Shown here in pieces: positions 1-8,599 of a stretch of 64,000 nt of DNA; position 1 is the stretch's first letter, and each line of letters starts with the position of its first letter. The notes under the pieces are model-generated. The model was given only the letters and a program-made list of their open reading frames with translations. It did not search any database and had not been told where the DNA came from. This DNA is from Erwinia sp039023475. GTDB taxonomy: Bacteria; Pseudomonadota; Gammaproteobacteria; Enterobacterales; Enterobacteriaceae. The stretch is taken from NCBI RefSeq assembly GCF_039023475.1, contig NZ_JBCHVB010000004.1, positions 310,001 to 374,000 on the forward strand, read 5' to 3'. The translations under genes and the position numbers were made by a program.

Positions 1-1
1 G

Positions 2-580
2 GCGCAAAGCGGTCTGCTGAGCGGCGTACAGTGTACAACCCATCACGAGGTCATCGCGCGGCTGAAAGCCGCCGATCCTGCTGCTATCGTCAGAGAAAAC
101 CGTATTTTTGTTGAAGATCGCGGCATCTGGAGCAGCGCGGGGATCACGTCAGGCATCGATCTCTCTCTGCATCTGATCCATCGCCTCTGTGGCGCAGCGC
201 TGGCGCTGGACGTGGCGCGTGAAATGGTGGTCTGGTTTCGCCGCTCGGGCGACGATCCGCAGCTTTCTCCCTGGCTGCGCTATCGTAACCATCTGCATCC
301 GGCCGTTCATCGCGCCCAGGATTTATTAATTCAGCAACCGGAACAGGAGTGGCCGCTAGAGGAGGTCGCCAGACGCGTACACGTCAGCGCCAGGCATCTG
401 ACAAGACTGTTTCGCCAGCACCTCGGCATCACCGTCAGGGAGTATCACGAGCAGCTCAGGATCGCGATTGCGCGACAGCGCCTGCAACAGGGAGAAGGTG
501 CAGAAAAAGCGGCGCTGTCGGCAGGATTCTCCTCTTCGCGTCAGCTGCGCCGCGCCCAGCTGCGTTGGGCAACGTTCTGA
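2..580 (+). CDS. GlxA-family AraC-type transcriptional regulator (DJ-1/PfpI plus AraC HTH), 5' truncated by window edge
   Basis: The open frame runs in from the left edge, so the N-terminus is missing. The visible part begins in the end of a DJ-1/PfpI-like domain: the stretch WSSAGITSGIDLSLHLI is the hallmark of this regulator family, where the glutamine-amidotransferase-like domain acts as a ligand sensor. It is followed by a C-terminal AraC double helix-turn-helix (HPAVHRAQDLL..., VSARHLTRLFRQHLG). An in-frame ATG at 212 is internal, not the start. The gene converges on malM with a 22-base gap. The target genes lie outside the window and the ligand is unknown. Confidence 0.85.
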   Translation, partial: AQSGLLSGVQCTTHHEVIARLKAADPAAIVRENRIFVEDRGIWSSAGITSGIDLSLHLIHRLCGAALALDVAREMVVWFRRSGDDPQLSPWLRYRNHLHPAVHRAQDLLIQQPEQEWPLEEVARRVHVSARHLTRLFRQHLGITVREYHEQLRIAIARQRLQQGEGAEKAALSAGFSSSRQLRRAQLRWATF

Positions 581-602
581 CCGCCGCCCGCGGCAAACGA
601 TC

Positions 603-1490
603 TTAACGCTTCACGCTGTCGATAAAGGTCTGGCGGGCCGTCTTCGATCCCAGGCGTTCAGCCTCATCCAGTAATTTCAGTGCCTTATCCACATCCCCCG
701 CCCTGACGGCCTTTTTAATGGAGGCGTTAAAGTAAGCTTCAGAATCATCCAGCATCGGCTCCGCGGATTTAGCTGGCGCGGCGGCTGGCTGGGTGCTGCC
801 CACCACCACCGGCGCGGCTGCCGGCGCACCAGACGACGGCAGGAACTGACCAATCATCACGTTCCCGGATTTCTGCTCGGCGGTCACCTTCAGGCTCAGC
901 GTTCCCGTTGGCGTATGACGGGCGACGGGATCGGGAATGTCCGGCACGGCGTTGCCCACGCCTGACGCGTAGGCCTTAGCCGGGTTGACCATTTGCGTGC
1001 TCTTGCCCAGATCCTGGCGCGTGGTATAGACCAGCACATAGATTTGTTTCTGACCCAGCGCTGGCGTCAGCTTCAGCGTCCCTTCCAGGCGATCGCTGGA
1101 GACAATACCGGGCTGCTCGTAGGGAAAATAGCTGGCAGGATAAAATGCCGCCGGGCGCATCTGCTCGTCGAGCACCAGCACGTTAGGCGCATAAACCGTT
1201 TTGCCGCTCACCACGCTGGTCAGGACAATTTCCAGCGATCCGCGATCGGCGGGCAGGGAAAATGCCGCAACGGCGCCCTGGATTTCACCCTGATTAATCT
1301 GGCTGCCCGTAGCGCCAAGCTTCACTTCCTGCGTCACTGGCGGCACCAGCGGCGTCCACGAAAGCTGGCGTAACGTCTGGCTGGAGATGGCCGGCGCCTT
1401 AGCGGCATCCTGCTGAGCCGCAAAGGCGGCGTCGGGCAGCGCGGCCAGCAGGCTTAACGACAGGCAGAGTGACAGCAGCGTCTTTTTCAT
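603..1490 (-). CDS. malM: MalM, periplasmic protein of the maltose regulon
   Basis: Last gene of the malK-lamB-malM transcription unit. The protein is about 295 residues with a clear Sec signal peptide (MKKTLLSLCLSLSLLAAL ... AFA) followed by an alanine/proline-rich linker region, as in the enteric MalM family. Its exact function in maltose metabolism is unknown in the family. The start was set at the ATG giving MKKTLL, because a longer frame up to 1547 has no signal-like N-terminus and would run into the lamB-malM hairpin. It lies about 100 bases downstream of lamB, separated by a perfect stem-loop. Confidence 0.88.
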   Translation of the reverse strand: MKKTLLSLCLSLSLLAALPDAAFAAQQDAAKAPAISSQTLRQLSWTPLVPPVTQEVKLGATGSQINQGEIQGAVAAFSLPADRGSLEIVLTSVVSGKTVYAPNVLVLDEQMRPAAFYPASYFPYEQPGIVSSDRLEGTLKLTPALGQKQIYVLVYTTRQDLGKSTQMVNPAKAYASGVGNAVPDIPDPVARHTPTGTLSLKVTAEQKSGNVMIGQFLPSSGAPAAAPVVVGSTQPAAAPAKSAEPMLDDSEAYFNASIKKAVRAGDVDKALKLLDEAERLGSKTARQTFIDSVKR

Positions 1491-1515
1491 GATGGTTTCC
1501 TTTTCAATTACTGAA

Positions 1516-1537
1516 GGCTGGCGGAAATCCGCCAGCC
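1516..1537 (-). repeat. Stem-loop between lamB and malM
   Basis: Perfect 9-base inverted repeat (GGCTGGCGG, loop AAAT, CCGCCAGCC) in the lamB-malM intergenic space. It has no U-run, so it is more likely an mRNA-stabilising or partial attenuation hairpin than a full terminator; it would allow much higher lamB than malM expression. Confidence 0.6.
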
Positions 1538-1592
1538 AGTACAGCATTATTGTCGTTCTGAATACCGTTGCACGGCGGCTACGGCTGGTGAA

Positions 1593-2891
1593 TTACCACC
1601 AGATTTCCATCTGCGCACCGAAGGTGATCTCATCATCATCGCCACGGCTGAAGGTTCTGACGCTGCTGTCGTTCATCGCCAGGCCATTATTCACACCGGC
1701 GTCGCTGTCATAGCCCCACTTCTCATCCCAGTTCGCATAGGTGGCGAACACGCGGATAGCCGGACGGGACCAGATGCTGTCGCCAGCCTGCCACTGTTGC
1801 GCCAGGGTCACTTTGTACTGCCCGTTGCGGTCGCCGGTACGCTGGGATTTCACGTTGTCGTAGCCCGCTTCCAGCAGGGTACTCATGATTGGCGTCCATT
1901 TGTACATCGGACGCACGCCCACGGTGTACCAGGTGGTGCCGTTATTGTTGTCGCGATCGGTGTCCTGATACATCGCCACGTACATCAGGCTCCAGGTGTC
2001 GTTGAAATCCATGGCGCCGTGGTCCAGCACGCGGATCATGCTGCCGTTGTTATTGATGGATGCGCCGTTAGCGTGTCCGTTGGCGGCTCCGGTGTTGGGA
2101 GAGGTCATTGAATCCGCGGCGTACTGCACCACAAATTTGTTATAACCATTGTAGATACTCTGGGTGTGCTCGGCGGTCAGCAACCAGCCATCTTTGGTGG
2201 CATCGTCAGCCAGCGAGTAGCCGTCGCGTGCGTTGGCGCGGCCATAATCCACACCCAGCTCCAGCACGCCGCCAGGGTTGGTTTGCAGCCCGGCGAGACG
2301 CACATCGAACACGTCGTTGGAAGTGGCAACTTCGTCACGCTGATCGGCGATATAGCCAAAAGAACCGCCGCTTTCAGTGTTGCGAGTGGCGGCGAAAGAG
2401 AGCTTACCAAAGCCCAGATCGATATCTTCCAGACCGGCACCAGGACCCGAAATATCCCAGTAGTAGAAGTCAATCATGTGCACATCATGACGCTGGTAGA
2501 AGCGCTTACCGGCCCAGATGGTGGAACCCGGCAGCGCTTCGATCAGGTTTTTCCCCTTCACGTTCGCTTCACGGAAGGCGGGATCGGTGCCTTCCCAGTC
2601 ATTTTGCTGCGAAACGGAGTAGGCGACGTTGGTGTCAAAATAGAAGCTCTTATCTCCCTCTTTCCAGACTTCCTGCCCCAGCTTTAATTCTGCATAGGTT
2701 TCACATTCGTTACCGAGGCGGTACTTGCTCTGCGCGCCCGTGGCCTGGAAGCACTGCTGTTCGCCGCCGCTGCCGGACCAGCCGATACCGGAACGGGCAT
2801 AACCGGCAAAATCTACCGCCATCGCCTGGGTGGACATTACGCCGGCAGCCACTGCAAGCGCGAGAGTGGAAAGTCGTTTAGTTATCATCAT
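1593..2891 (-). CDS. lamB: LamB maltoporin
   Basis: Outer-membrane trimeric 18-stranded beta-barrel channel for maltose and maltodextrins. The 432-residue product has a signal peptide ending AMA before VDFAGYARSGIGWSGSGGEQ, almost identical to the start of mature enteric LamB. It retains the QCFQATGAQSKYRLGNECE block with the disulfide cysteines and ends in an aromatic residue (EIWW), as barrel proteins do. The start is the first of two consecutive ATGs behind AGGAG. It follows malK by 24 bases in the same operon. It is slightly shorter than the E. coli protein (446), with loop differences likely. Confidence 0.97.
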   Translation of the reverse strand: MMITKRLSTLALAVAAGVMSTQAMAVDFAGYARSGIGWSGSGGEQQCFQATGAQSKYRLGNECETYAELKLGQEVWKEGDKSFYFDTNVAYSVSQQNDWEGTDPAFREANVKGKNLIEALPGSTIWAGKRFYQRHDVHMIDFYYWDISGPGAGLEDIDLGFGKLSFAATRNTESGGSFGYIADQRDEVATSNDVFDVRLAGLQTNPGGVLELGVDYGRANARDGYSLADDATKDGWLLTAEHTQSIYNGYNKFVVQYAADSMTSPNTGAANGHANGASINNNGSMIRVLDHGAMDFNDTWSLMYVAMYQDTDRDNNNGTTWYTVGVRPMYKWTPIMSTLLEAGYDNVKSQRTGDRNGQYKVTLAQQWQAGDSIWSRPAIRVFATYANWDEKWGYDSDAGVNNGLAMNDSSVRTFSRGDDDEITFGAQMEIWW

Positions 2892-2915
2892 CTTCTCCTG
2901 TAGGGGACATGTGCT

Positions 2916-4025
2916 TTAAACGCCCGGCTCGGGATGCAACCGGCGGCAGGCCGTCCCGTCTTCACGGAACAGATGACAGCGGTGTGGCGGCAAGCCGATG
3001 GCGAATGTGGCACCTTCTTCTACCAGCACCACGTCGTTCTGGCGGTAAACCAGGTTTTGACGAATTGCCGGAATCTGGATATGGATCTGCGTTTCGTTCC
3101 CCAGCTGCTCGACGACCTGCACCTCGCCGGAGAGCCGGATTTCAGCCTCTTCGCCCGGCAGCAGATGCTCGGGGCGAATGCCCAGCGACAGGTTGCTGCC
3201 CGCCGTGACGTCACTGCCCGCTACCGGCAGCCAGACCCACTGGCGGTCAGGCAGCTCCACCTGAACGCGCTCTGGTTCTGCGGCGATGACTTTGACCGGC
3301 AGGAAGTTCATTTTGGGGGAGCCGATAAACCCGGCGACAAAGCGATTGGCCGGATAGTGGTAGAGCGCCAGCGGCTTGCCGATCTGCACAATGCGTCCGG
3401 CGTTAAGCACCACGATCTTGTCGGCCAGCGTCATCGCCTCAACCTGATCGTGGGTGACGTAAATCATCGTGCGCTTCAGGCGCTTATGCAGGCGGGAAAT
3501 CTCAATACGCATCTGCACGCGCAGCGCGGCATCGAGGTTAGAGAGCGGTTCATCCAGCAAAAACACCTTCGGCTCCGCTACCAGCGTGCGGCCAATCGCC
3601 ACGCGCTGACGCTGACCGCCGGAGAGCGCCTTGGGGCGACGTTCCAGCAGATGCGCGAGCTGGAGCACTTCCGAGACCTGGCTGACGCGCCGGTCAATCT
3701 CCGCTTTTTTGGTCCGCGCCAGCCGGAGGCCGAAAGACATGTTTTCCGCTACCGAAAGGTGCGGATAAAGCGCGTAGGACTGGAATACCATCCCGATGCC
3801 GCGATCCGCAGGCGGCACCTCATTCATCCGCCTGTCGCCAATTTTCAGCTCGCCGGAGGTAATCTCCTCCAGCCCGGCAATCATCCTCAGCAGGGTCGAT
3901 TTGCCACAGCCTGAGGGGCCGACAAAGACGACAAACTCGCCCTCCTTGATCGCCAGATTGATGTCGCTGGAAATCACCGTGTCGCCAAAGGCTTTACAGA
4001 CGCCGCTAAGGGTAACGCTCGCCAT
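2916..4025 (-). CDS. malK: MalK, ATPase of the maltose ABC transporter
   Basis: Nucleotide-binding subunit of MalFGK2, on the cytoplasmic face of the inner membrane; in the family it also sequesters MalT and binds EIIA-Glc. Visible motifs: Walker A GPSGCGKST (residues about 36-44), Q-loop (MVFQSYALYPHLSV), signature LSGGQRQRVAIGR, Walker B VFLLDEPLSNLDA, switch histidine in YVTHDQVEAMTLAD, then the C-terminal TOBE/regulatory domain. The start MASVTLSGV behind CAGGAG gives 369 residues (371 in E. coli). The frame is open 80 codons further upstream, but that stretch covers the divergent promoter and is rejected. Confidence 0.97.
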   Translation of the reverse strand: MASVTLSGVCKAFGDTVISSDINLAIKEGEFVVFVGPSGCGKSTLLRMIAGLEEITSGELKIGDRRMNEVPPADRGIGMVFQSYALYPHLSVAENMSFGLRLARTKKAEIDRRVSQVSEVLQLAHLLERRPKALSGGQRQRVAIGRTLVAEPKVFLLDEPLSNLDAALRVQMRIEISRLHKRLKRTMIYVTHDQVEAMTLADKIVVLNAGRIVQIGKPLALYHYPANRFVAGFIGSPKMNFLPVKVIAAEPERVQVELPDRQWVWLPVAGSDVTAGSNLSLGIRPEHLLPGEEAEIRLSGEVQVVEQLGNETQIHIQIPAIRQNLVYRQNDVVLVEEGATFAIGLPPHRCHLFREDGTACRRLHPEPGV

Positions 4026-4132
4026 CCTGAACTCCTGTCGGTACTGCGGAAAAGATAGGGAATGAAGGGAAGAGTGCGGGCTGCGCGGCAAAACGTAATC
4101 ATCCGCAACCGGGTTTTTCATGGGGGAGAGAC

Positions 4133-4142
4133 GGGGAGGATG
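4133..4142 (+). promoter_or_regulatory. MalT box (malK side)
   Basis: GGGGAGGATG matches the MalT-binding consensus. A similar G-rich motif (GGGGGAGAG) lies about 10 bases before it, suggesting paired MalT sites. Confidence 0.6.
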
Positions 4143-4250
4143 GGATGCGGGCTGCGCCGCCGGGAAGTTCCGTTTAAAAGCCGGTTTCGTGATCGGCGCT
4201 GCAAAAAACGATGGCGGTTTGCTCCTCAGAAGCGGCATTAGAGGCGACTG

Positions 4251-4266
4251 TGTTAAGCGGGTCACA
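4251..4266 (+). promoter_or_regulatory. Putative CRP site in malK-malE region
   Basis: TGTTA-N6-TCACA, one mismatch to the TGTGA-N6-TCACA consensus arms, lying between the two MalT-box clusters. Confidence 0.45.
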
Positions 4267-4291
4267 TTCTGAAAGGTGGGGGCGTAGAGCG

Positions 4292-4301
4292 GGGGAGGAT
4301 G
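4292..4301 (+). promoter_or_regulatory. MalT box (malE side)
   Basis: Second GGGGAGGATG, same orientation as the first, about 90 bases upstream of the malE start codon, a distance compatible with activation of a promoter just downstream. Confidence 0.6.
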
Positions 4302-4390
4302 AAGCCCGGCCGGCCTGACCCCACACTGACACCGTACCCTCTCACTCCCTCCGTCACGCGAGCAATCGCCGGAAATAAAAGGACTGGATT

Positions 4391-5590
4391 ATGGCCCTCA
4401 GCATAAAGAATGTCGTGCAACGCACCCTTGCCCTGTCAGCGCTGGCTTCGCTGGCGATGTCAGCCGCCGCCTTCGCCAAAATAGAAGAAGGCAAGCTGGT
4501 TATCTGGATCAACGGCGATAAAGGCTACAACGGCCTGGCGGAAGTCGGTAAAAAGTTCGAGCAGGACACCGGCATTAAAGTCACCGTTGAACATCCGGAC
4601 AAGCTTGAAGAGAAGTATCCTCAGGTCGCGGCCACCGGTGACGGGCCGGATATCATCTTCTGGGCGCACGACCGCTTCGGGGGCTATGCGCAGTCTGGCC
4701 TGGTGGCGGAAATCAGTCCGGACCAGGCGTTTAAAGACAAGCTGTTCCCTTTCACCTGGGACGCGGTAACCTTCAATGGCAAGCTGATCGGCTATCCGGT
4801 GGCCGTCGAGTCGCTCTCGCTGATCTATAACAAGGATTTAGTGAAAGAAGCGCCCAAAACCTGGGAAGAGATCCCGGCGCTGGATAAAAAACTGCGCGCC
4901 CAGGACAAGAGCGCCATCATGTGGAATCTTCAGGAACCCTACTTCACCTGGCCGGTTATCGCGGCTGACGGCGGCTACGCCTTCAAATACGCGGAAGGCA
5001 AATACGACACCAAAGATACCGGCGTCAACAACGCGGGATCGCAGGCTGGCCTGCAGTTCATCGTCGATCTCGTGAAAAATAAACATATCAGCGCCGATAC
5101 GGACTACTCCATTGCCGAAGCCGCCTTTAATAAAGGCCAGACGGCGCTGACCATCGATGGTCCCTGGGCCTGGTCTAACCTCGACAAGAGTAAAATTAAC
5201 TACGGCGTGGCGCTGCTGCCCACCTTCCACGGCAAGCCGTCCAAACCTTTCGTTGGCGTCCTGACGGCGGGCATCAATGCCGCCAGCCCGAATAAGGAGC
5301 TGGCGAAAGAGTTTCTGGAAAACTACCTGATCACCGATGAGGGCTTAAGCAAGGTCAACGGCGATAAGCCGCTGGGCGCCGTCGCGCTGAAGTCTTACCA
5401 GGCGCAGCTGGAGAAAGATCCGCGTATCGCCGCCACCATGGCGAACTCGAAAAACGGTGAAATCATGCCGAACATCCCGCAAATGAGCGCGTTCTGGTAT
5501 GCCGAACGCAGCGCAATTATCAACGCCGTCAATGGCCGTCAGACCGTGCCGCAGGCATTAAAAGAAGCGGAAACCCGCATCAGTAAATAA
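4391..5590 (+). CDS. malE: MalE, periplasmic maltose-binding protein
   Basis: Soluble receptor for maltose and maltodextrin that delivers substrate to MalFGK2 and, in the family, to chemoreceptors. 399 residues with a signal peptide ending AAAFA before KIEEGKLVIWINGDKGYNGL, the canonical mature start. The sugar-binding signature regions (HDRFGGYAQSGLVAEI, GPWAWSNLD) are intact. The start ATG follows GGAAATAAAAGGA. It is the first gene of malEFG, divergent from malK. Confidence 0.97.
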   Translation: MALSIKNVVQRTLALSALASLAMSAAAFAKIEEGKLVIWINGDKGYNGLAEVGKKFEQDTGIKVTVEHPDKLEEKYPQVAATGDGPDIIFWAHDRFGGYAQSGLVAEISPDQAFKDKLFPFTWDAVTFNGKLIGYPVAVESLSLIYNKDLVKEAPKTWEEIPALDKKLRAQDKSAIMWNLQEPYFTWPVIAADGGYAFKYAEGKYDTKDTGVNNAGSQAGLQFIVDLVKNKHISADTDYSIAEAAFNKGQTALTIDGPWAWSNLDKSKINYGVALLPTFHGKPSKPFVGVLTAGINAASPNKELAKEFLENYLITDEGLSKVNGDKPLGAVALKSYQAQLEKDPRIAATMANSKNGEIMPNIPQMSAFWYAERSAIINAVNGRQTVPQALKEAETRISK

Positions 5591-5658
5591 ACACCGCCAC
5601 TGCTGAACTGCGGGATGGGCCAGCCCTGGCGCATCCCGTGCCGAGAAGGATTGTCGCT

Positions 5659-7218
5659 ATGCCCTTTACCCAGACCGCTGACAGAAAAAAACGGCCGATA
5701 AACAACGCGATCGCCTGGAGCTTCCTCGGCCTGTTTGCCCTGCTAGCCGGTTATCTGATTGTGCTGATGTATGCGCAGGGGGAAATTCTCTTTGCCATTC
5801 TGACGCTGGTTCTCTCAAGCCTCGGCTTATTTATTTATGGCAACCGCCGCGCCTATTCCTGGCGCTATGTTTATCCTGGCCTGGCGGGAATAGGCCTGTT
5901 CGTTCTGTTTCCGCTGGTCTGCACCATCGCCATTGCGTTTACCAATTACAGCAGCACCCACCAGCTCTCCCTGGAGCGCGTCCAGAACGTGCTGATGGAC
6001 AGAGAGTTTCGCGAGGGTAAAGCCTGGAACTTTGCGCTTTATCCCACGGGTGAACAGTGGCAGCTCACGCTGACCTCCCCGGACAACGGCGATCTGCTGG
6101 TATCAGAACCTTTTGCTTTTTCGCCTGACGAACCGCAGCAGCTAAAAATGACGCCGCAGCCCGCACCGGCTTCGGCAAAGGCAGGTCTGCGCGCCGTGAC
6201 GCAAAACCGGCAGGCGCTGGGCCAGCTGGCGGCGGAACTCCCCGACGGATCAACGCTGCGTATGAGTTCCCTGCGGCAGTTTTCCGGCACCCAGCCCCTT
6301 TATAAGCAGAGCGAGGATCGCAGCCAGCTGACCAACAATCAGACCGGAAAGATCTACCGCCCCAATATGACGACCGGCTTTTATCAGCAGGTAGACAGCC
6401 AGGGCGCGTGGCAGGAGGAAGTGCTCAGCCCCGGCTTTACGGTCAGCATTGGCTGGCAGAACTTCCTGCGCGTGTTTCAGGATGAGGGCATCCAGAAGCC
6501 GTTTCTGGCGATTTTTGTCTGGACGCTGATCTTCTCGCTGCTCACCGTTATTCTGACCGTGGCCGTGGGCATGGTGCTGGCCTGCGTGGTGCAGTGGGAG
6601 GCGCTGAAAGGCAAAGCGGTTTATCGCCTGCTGCTGATCCTGCCCTATGCGGTGCCTGCATTTATCTCCATCCTGATTTTTAAAGGATTATTTAACCAGA
6701 GCTTTGGCGAAATTAACCTGATGCTCTCCGCGCTTTTCGGCATCAAACCGGCCTGGTTCAGCGATCCGCTGACCGCCAAAACCATGCTGGTGATCGTCAA
6801 CACCTGGCTCGGCTACCCCTACATGATGATCCTTTGTATGGGTCTGCTGAAGGCGATCCCTGACGATCTTTACGAAGCTTCGGCGATGGATGGCGCCACG
6901 CCGTTTCAGAACTTCTTCCGCATCACGCTGCCGCTGCTGATTAAGCCGCTGACGCCGCTGATGATCGCCAGCTTCGCCTTTAACTTTAATAACTTCGTGC
7001 TGATCCAGCTGCTGACCAACGGCGGGCCGGACAGAATCGGCACGACCACGCCGGCAGGCCATACCGATCTGCTGGTCAGCTATACCTATCGCATCGCCTT
7101 TGAAGGCGGCGGCGGGCAGGACTTTGGCCTGGCGGCGGCCATTGCCACGCTGATCTTCCTGCTGGTTGGGGCGCTCGCGGCCATCAACCTGAAAGCCTCA
7201 CGAATGAAATTTGATTAA
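5659..7218 (+). CDS. malF: MalF, maltose ABC transporter permease
   Basis: Inner-membrane permease with eight expected transmembrane helices and the large periplasmic P2 loop (roughly residues 90-275). It carries the EAA motif for MalK docking (EASAMDGATPFQNFFRITLP). The C-terminus LKASRMKFD is nearly that of E. coli MalF. The start was chosen at the ATG behind AGAAGGA, giving MPFTQTADRKKR and 519 residues (514 in E. coli); the frame extends seven codons upstream without a better ribosome site. It lies in malEFG, 68 bases after malE. Confidence 0.96.
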   Translation: MPFTQTADRKKRPINNAIAWSFLGLFALLAGYLIVLMYAQGEILFAILTLVLSSLGLFIYGNRRAYSWRYVYPGLAGIGLFVLFPLVCTIAIAFTNYSSTHQLSLERVQNVLMDREFREGKAWNFALYPTGEQWQLTLTSPDNGDLLVSEPFAFSPDEPQQLKMTPQPAPASAKAGLRAVTQNRQALGQLAAELPDGSTLRMSSLRQFSGTQPLYKQSEDRSQLTNNQTGKIYRPNMTTGFYQQVDSQGAWQEEVLSPGFTVSIGWQNFLRVFQDEGIQKPFLAIFVWTLIFSLLTVILTVAVGMVLACVVQWEALKGKAVYRLLLILPYAVPAFISILIFKGLFNQSFGEINLMLSALFGIKPAWFSDPLTAKTMLVIVNTWLGYPYMMILCMGLLKAIPDDLYEASAMDGATPFQNFFRITLPLLIKPLTPLMIASFAFNFNNFVLIQLLTNGGPDRIGTTTPAGHTDLLVSYTYRIAFEGGGGQDFGLAAAIATLIFLLVGALAAINLKASRMKFD

Positions 7219-7227
7219 GGATCTCTT

Positions 7228-8118
7228 ATGGCGATGGTTCAACCGAAATCGCAGCGCGTCAGGCTGCTGGTCACACATCTGTTATTACTGGGCTTTATCG
7301 CGCTGATCCTGTTCCCGCTGCTGATGGTTTTTGCCATCTCGCTGCGGCCCGGCAACTTTGCCACAGGCAGCCTGATCCCGGACAGCGTCTCCTGGGATCA
7401 CTGGAAGCTGGCGCTGGGGATACCGGTCACCCACGCCGACGGTAGCGTTACGCCGCCGCCCTTTCCGGTGATGCTCTGGCTGTGGAACTCAATCAAGATT
7501 GCGGTCATCACGGCCATTGGCATCGTGGCGCTCTCAACCACCTGCGCCTATGCCTTTGCCCGCATGAAGTTTCGCGGTAAAAGCACGCTGCTGAAAGGCA
7601 TGCTGATTTTCCAGATGTTCCCGGCGGTTCTGTCGCTGGTGGCGCTTTACGCCCTGTTCGACCGGCTGGGCATCTACCTGCCCTTCCTCGGTCTGAATAC
7701 CCACGGCGGCGTGATATTCGCCTACCTGGGCGGTATTGCGCTGCACGTCTGGACGATCAAGGGCTACTTTGAAACCATCGATAACTCGCTGGAGGAAGCG
7801 GCATCGCTGGACGGCGCCACGCCGTGGCAGGCTTTCAGGCTGGTCCTGCTGCCGCTTTCGGTACCGATCCTGGCGGTAGTCTTTATTCTCTCGTTTATCG
7901 CCGCCATTACCGAAGTGCCGGTCGCCTCGCTCTTATTGCGTGACGTCAACAGCTACACGCTGGCGGTGGGTATGCAGCAGTACCTTAATCCGCAGAACTA
8001 TCTGTGGGGCGATTTTGCGGCCGCGGCCATCCTCTCCGCCATTCCCATCACGGCGGTCTTCCTGATAGCGCAGCGCTGGCTGGTTGGCGGCCTGACCTCG
8101 GGCGGCGTGAAGGGATAA
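7228..8118 (+). CDS. malG: MalG, maltose ABC transporter permease
   Basis: Second permease subunit, 296 residues (same as E. coli), six transmembrane helices, EAA loop EEAASLDGATPWQAFRLVLLP for contact with MalK. It starts 9 bases after the malF stop behind AAGGATCTC and ends GGVKG. Last gene of malEFG, followed by a strong terminator. Confidence 0.96.
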   Translation: MAMVQPKSQRVRLLVTHLLLLGFIALILFPLLMVFAISLRPGNFATGSLIPDSVSWDHWKLALGIPVTHADGSVTPPPFPVMLWLWNSIKIAVITAIGIVALSTTCAYAFARMKFRGKSTLLKGMLIFQMFPAVLSLVALYALFDRLGIYLPFLGLNTHGGVIFAYLGGIALHVWTIKGYFETIDNSLEEAASLDGATPWQAFRLVLLPLSVPILAVVFILSFIAAITEVPVASLLLRDVNSYTLAVGMQQYLNPQNYLWGDFAAAAILSAIPITAVFLIAQRWLVGGLTSGGVKG

Positions 8119-8201
8119 TGTCAGCGGGCAGGAAGAAAGTGCCGGTAATTATTTATTGAGAAGTTCTTTGAAGAAGTCTTTGCCGTTTGTCCTGTGTCTC
8201 T

Positions 8202-8225
8202 GGTGGCCGTAAGGCCACCTTTTTT
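8202..8225 (+). terminator. Rho-independent terminator of malEFG
   Basis: GGTGGCC-GTAA-GGCCACC followed immediately by six T residues, about 85 bases after malG. Confidence 0.9.
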
Positions 8226-8599
8226 ATTTATCCTTCTTCATTCTGTCCTGCAACGCCAGGCCATTTTCCCCTAAGCCAGGCCTCTTTAAAGCTATGTCCT
8301 CACTCCCTTACAGCCCCTGTAGCTACCAGTCAGCCATTTATGACACAGGCATTGCTGAACGTTAACAGGAATAAAAAAGAGCCACTACTGAGGCGCAGCG
8401 TTGGTGAATAAATGAGAGGGGAGTTCGGGAGAAAAAGCGAAGCCTGAAGCCAGGCGCTGGGGTCATTATGATGAGGAATACGCTTACAGTTAAATGGAAG
8501 TTCGCCTGACTTGTCACATGTCCGCTGTCGGGTTAAAACATCGCCGTAATAGTCAGTTGGGGTTCAGCATCAAACCCCGCCTGATATTTACCTTCCGGT
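8226..8599. other. Intergenic space between malG and malQ, no gene seen
   Basis: Lies between the malEFG terminator and the malQ stop codon. The short open frames here are not gene-like and no repeats, tRNA or conserved motifs were recognised. Confidence 0.6.

Larger units (their letters stand above)
4026..4390. promoter_or_regulatory. Divergent malK / malE control region
   Basis: The 365-base space between the two divergent maltose operons. It contains repeated GGGGAGGATG motifs (MalT box core GGA[G/T]GA) at 4133-4142 and 4292-4301, and a CRP-like site at 4251-4266. In E. coli the equivalent region carries an array of MalT and CRP sites that drives both promoters cooperatively; the same logic is inferred here. 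Exact promoter elements were not assigned. Confidence 0.75.

Noticed and set aside
4026..4265. 80-codon N-terminal extension of malK
   Set aside because: Covers the divergent mal control region with MalT boxes; MASVTLSG start has a good ribosome site and matches the family length.
8187..8411. 74-codon frame after malG
   Set aside because: Starts before and runs through the malEFG terminator hairpin; no coding signal.
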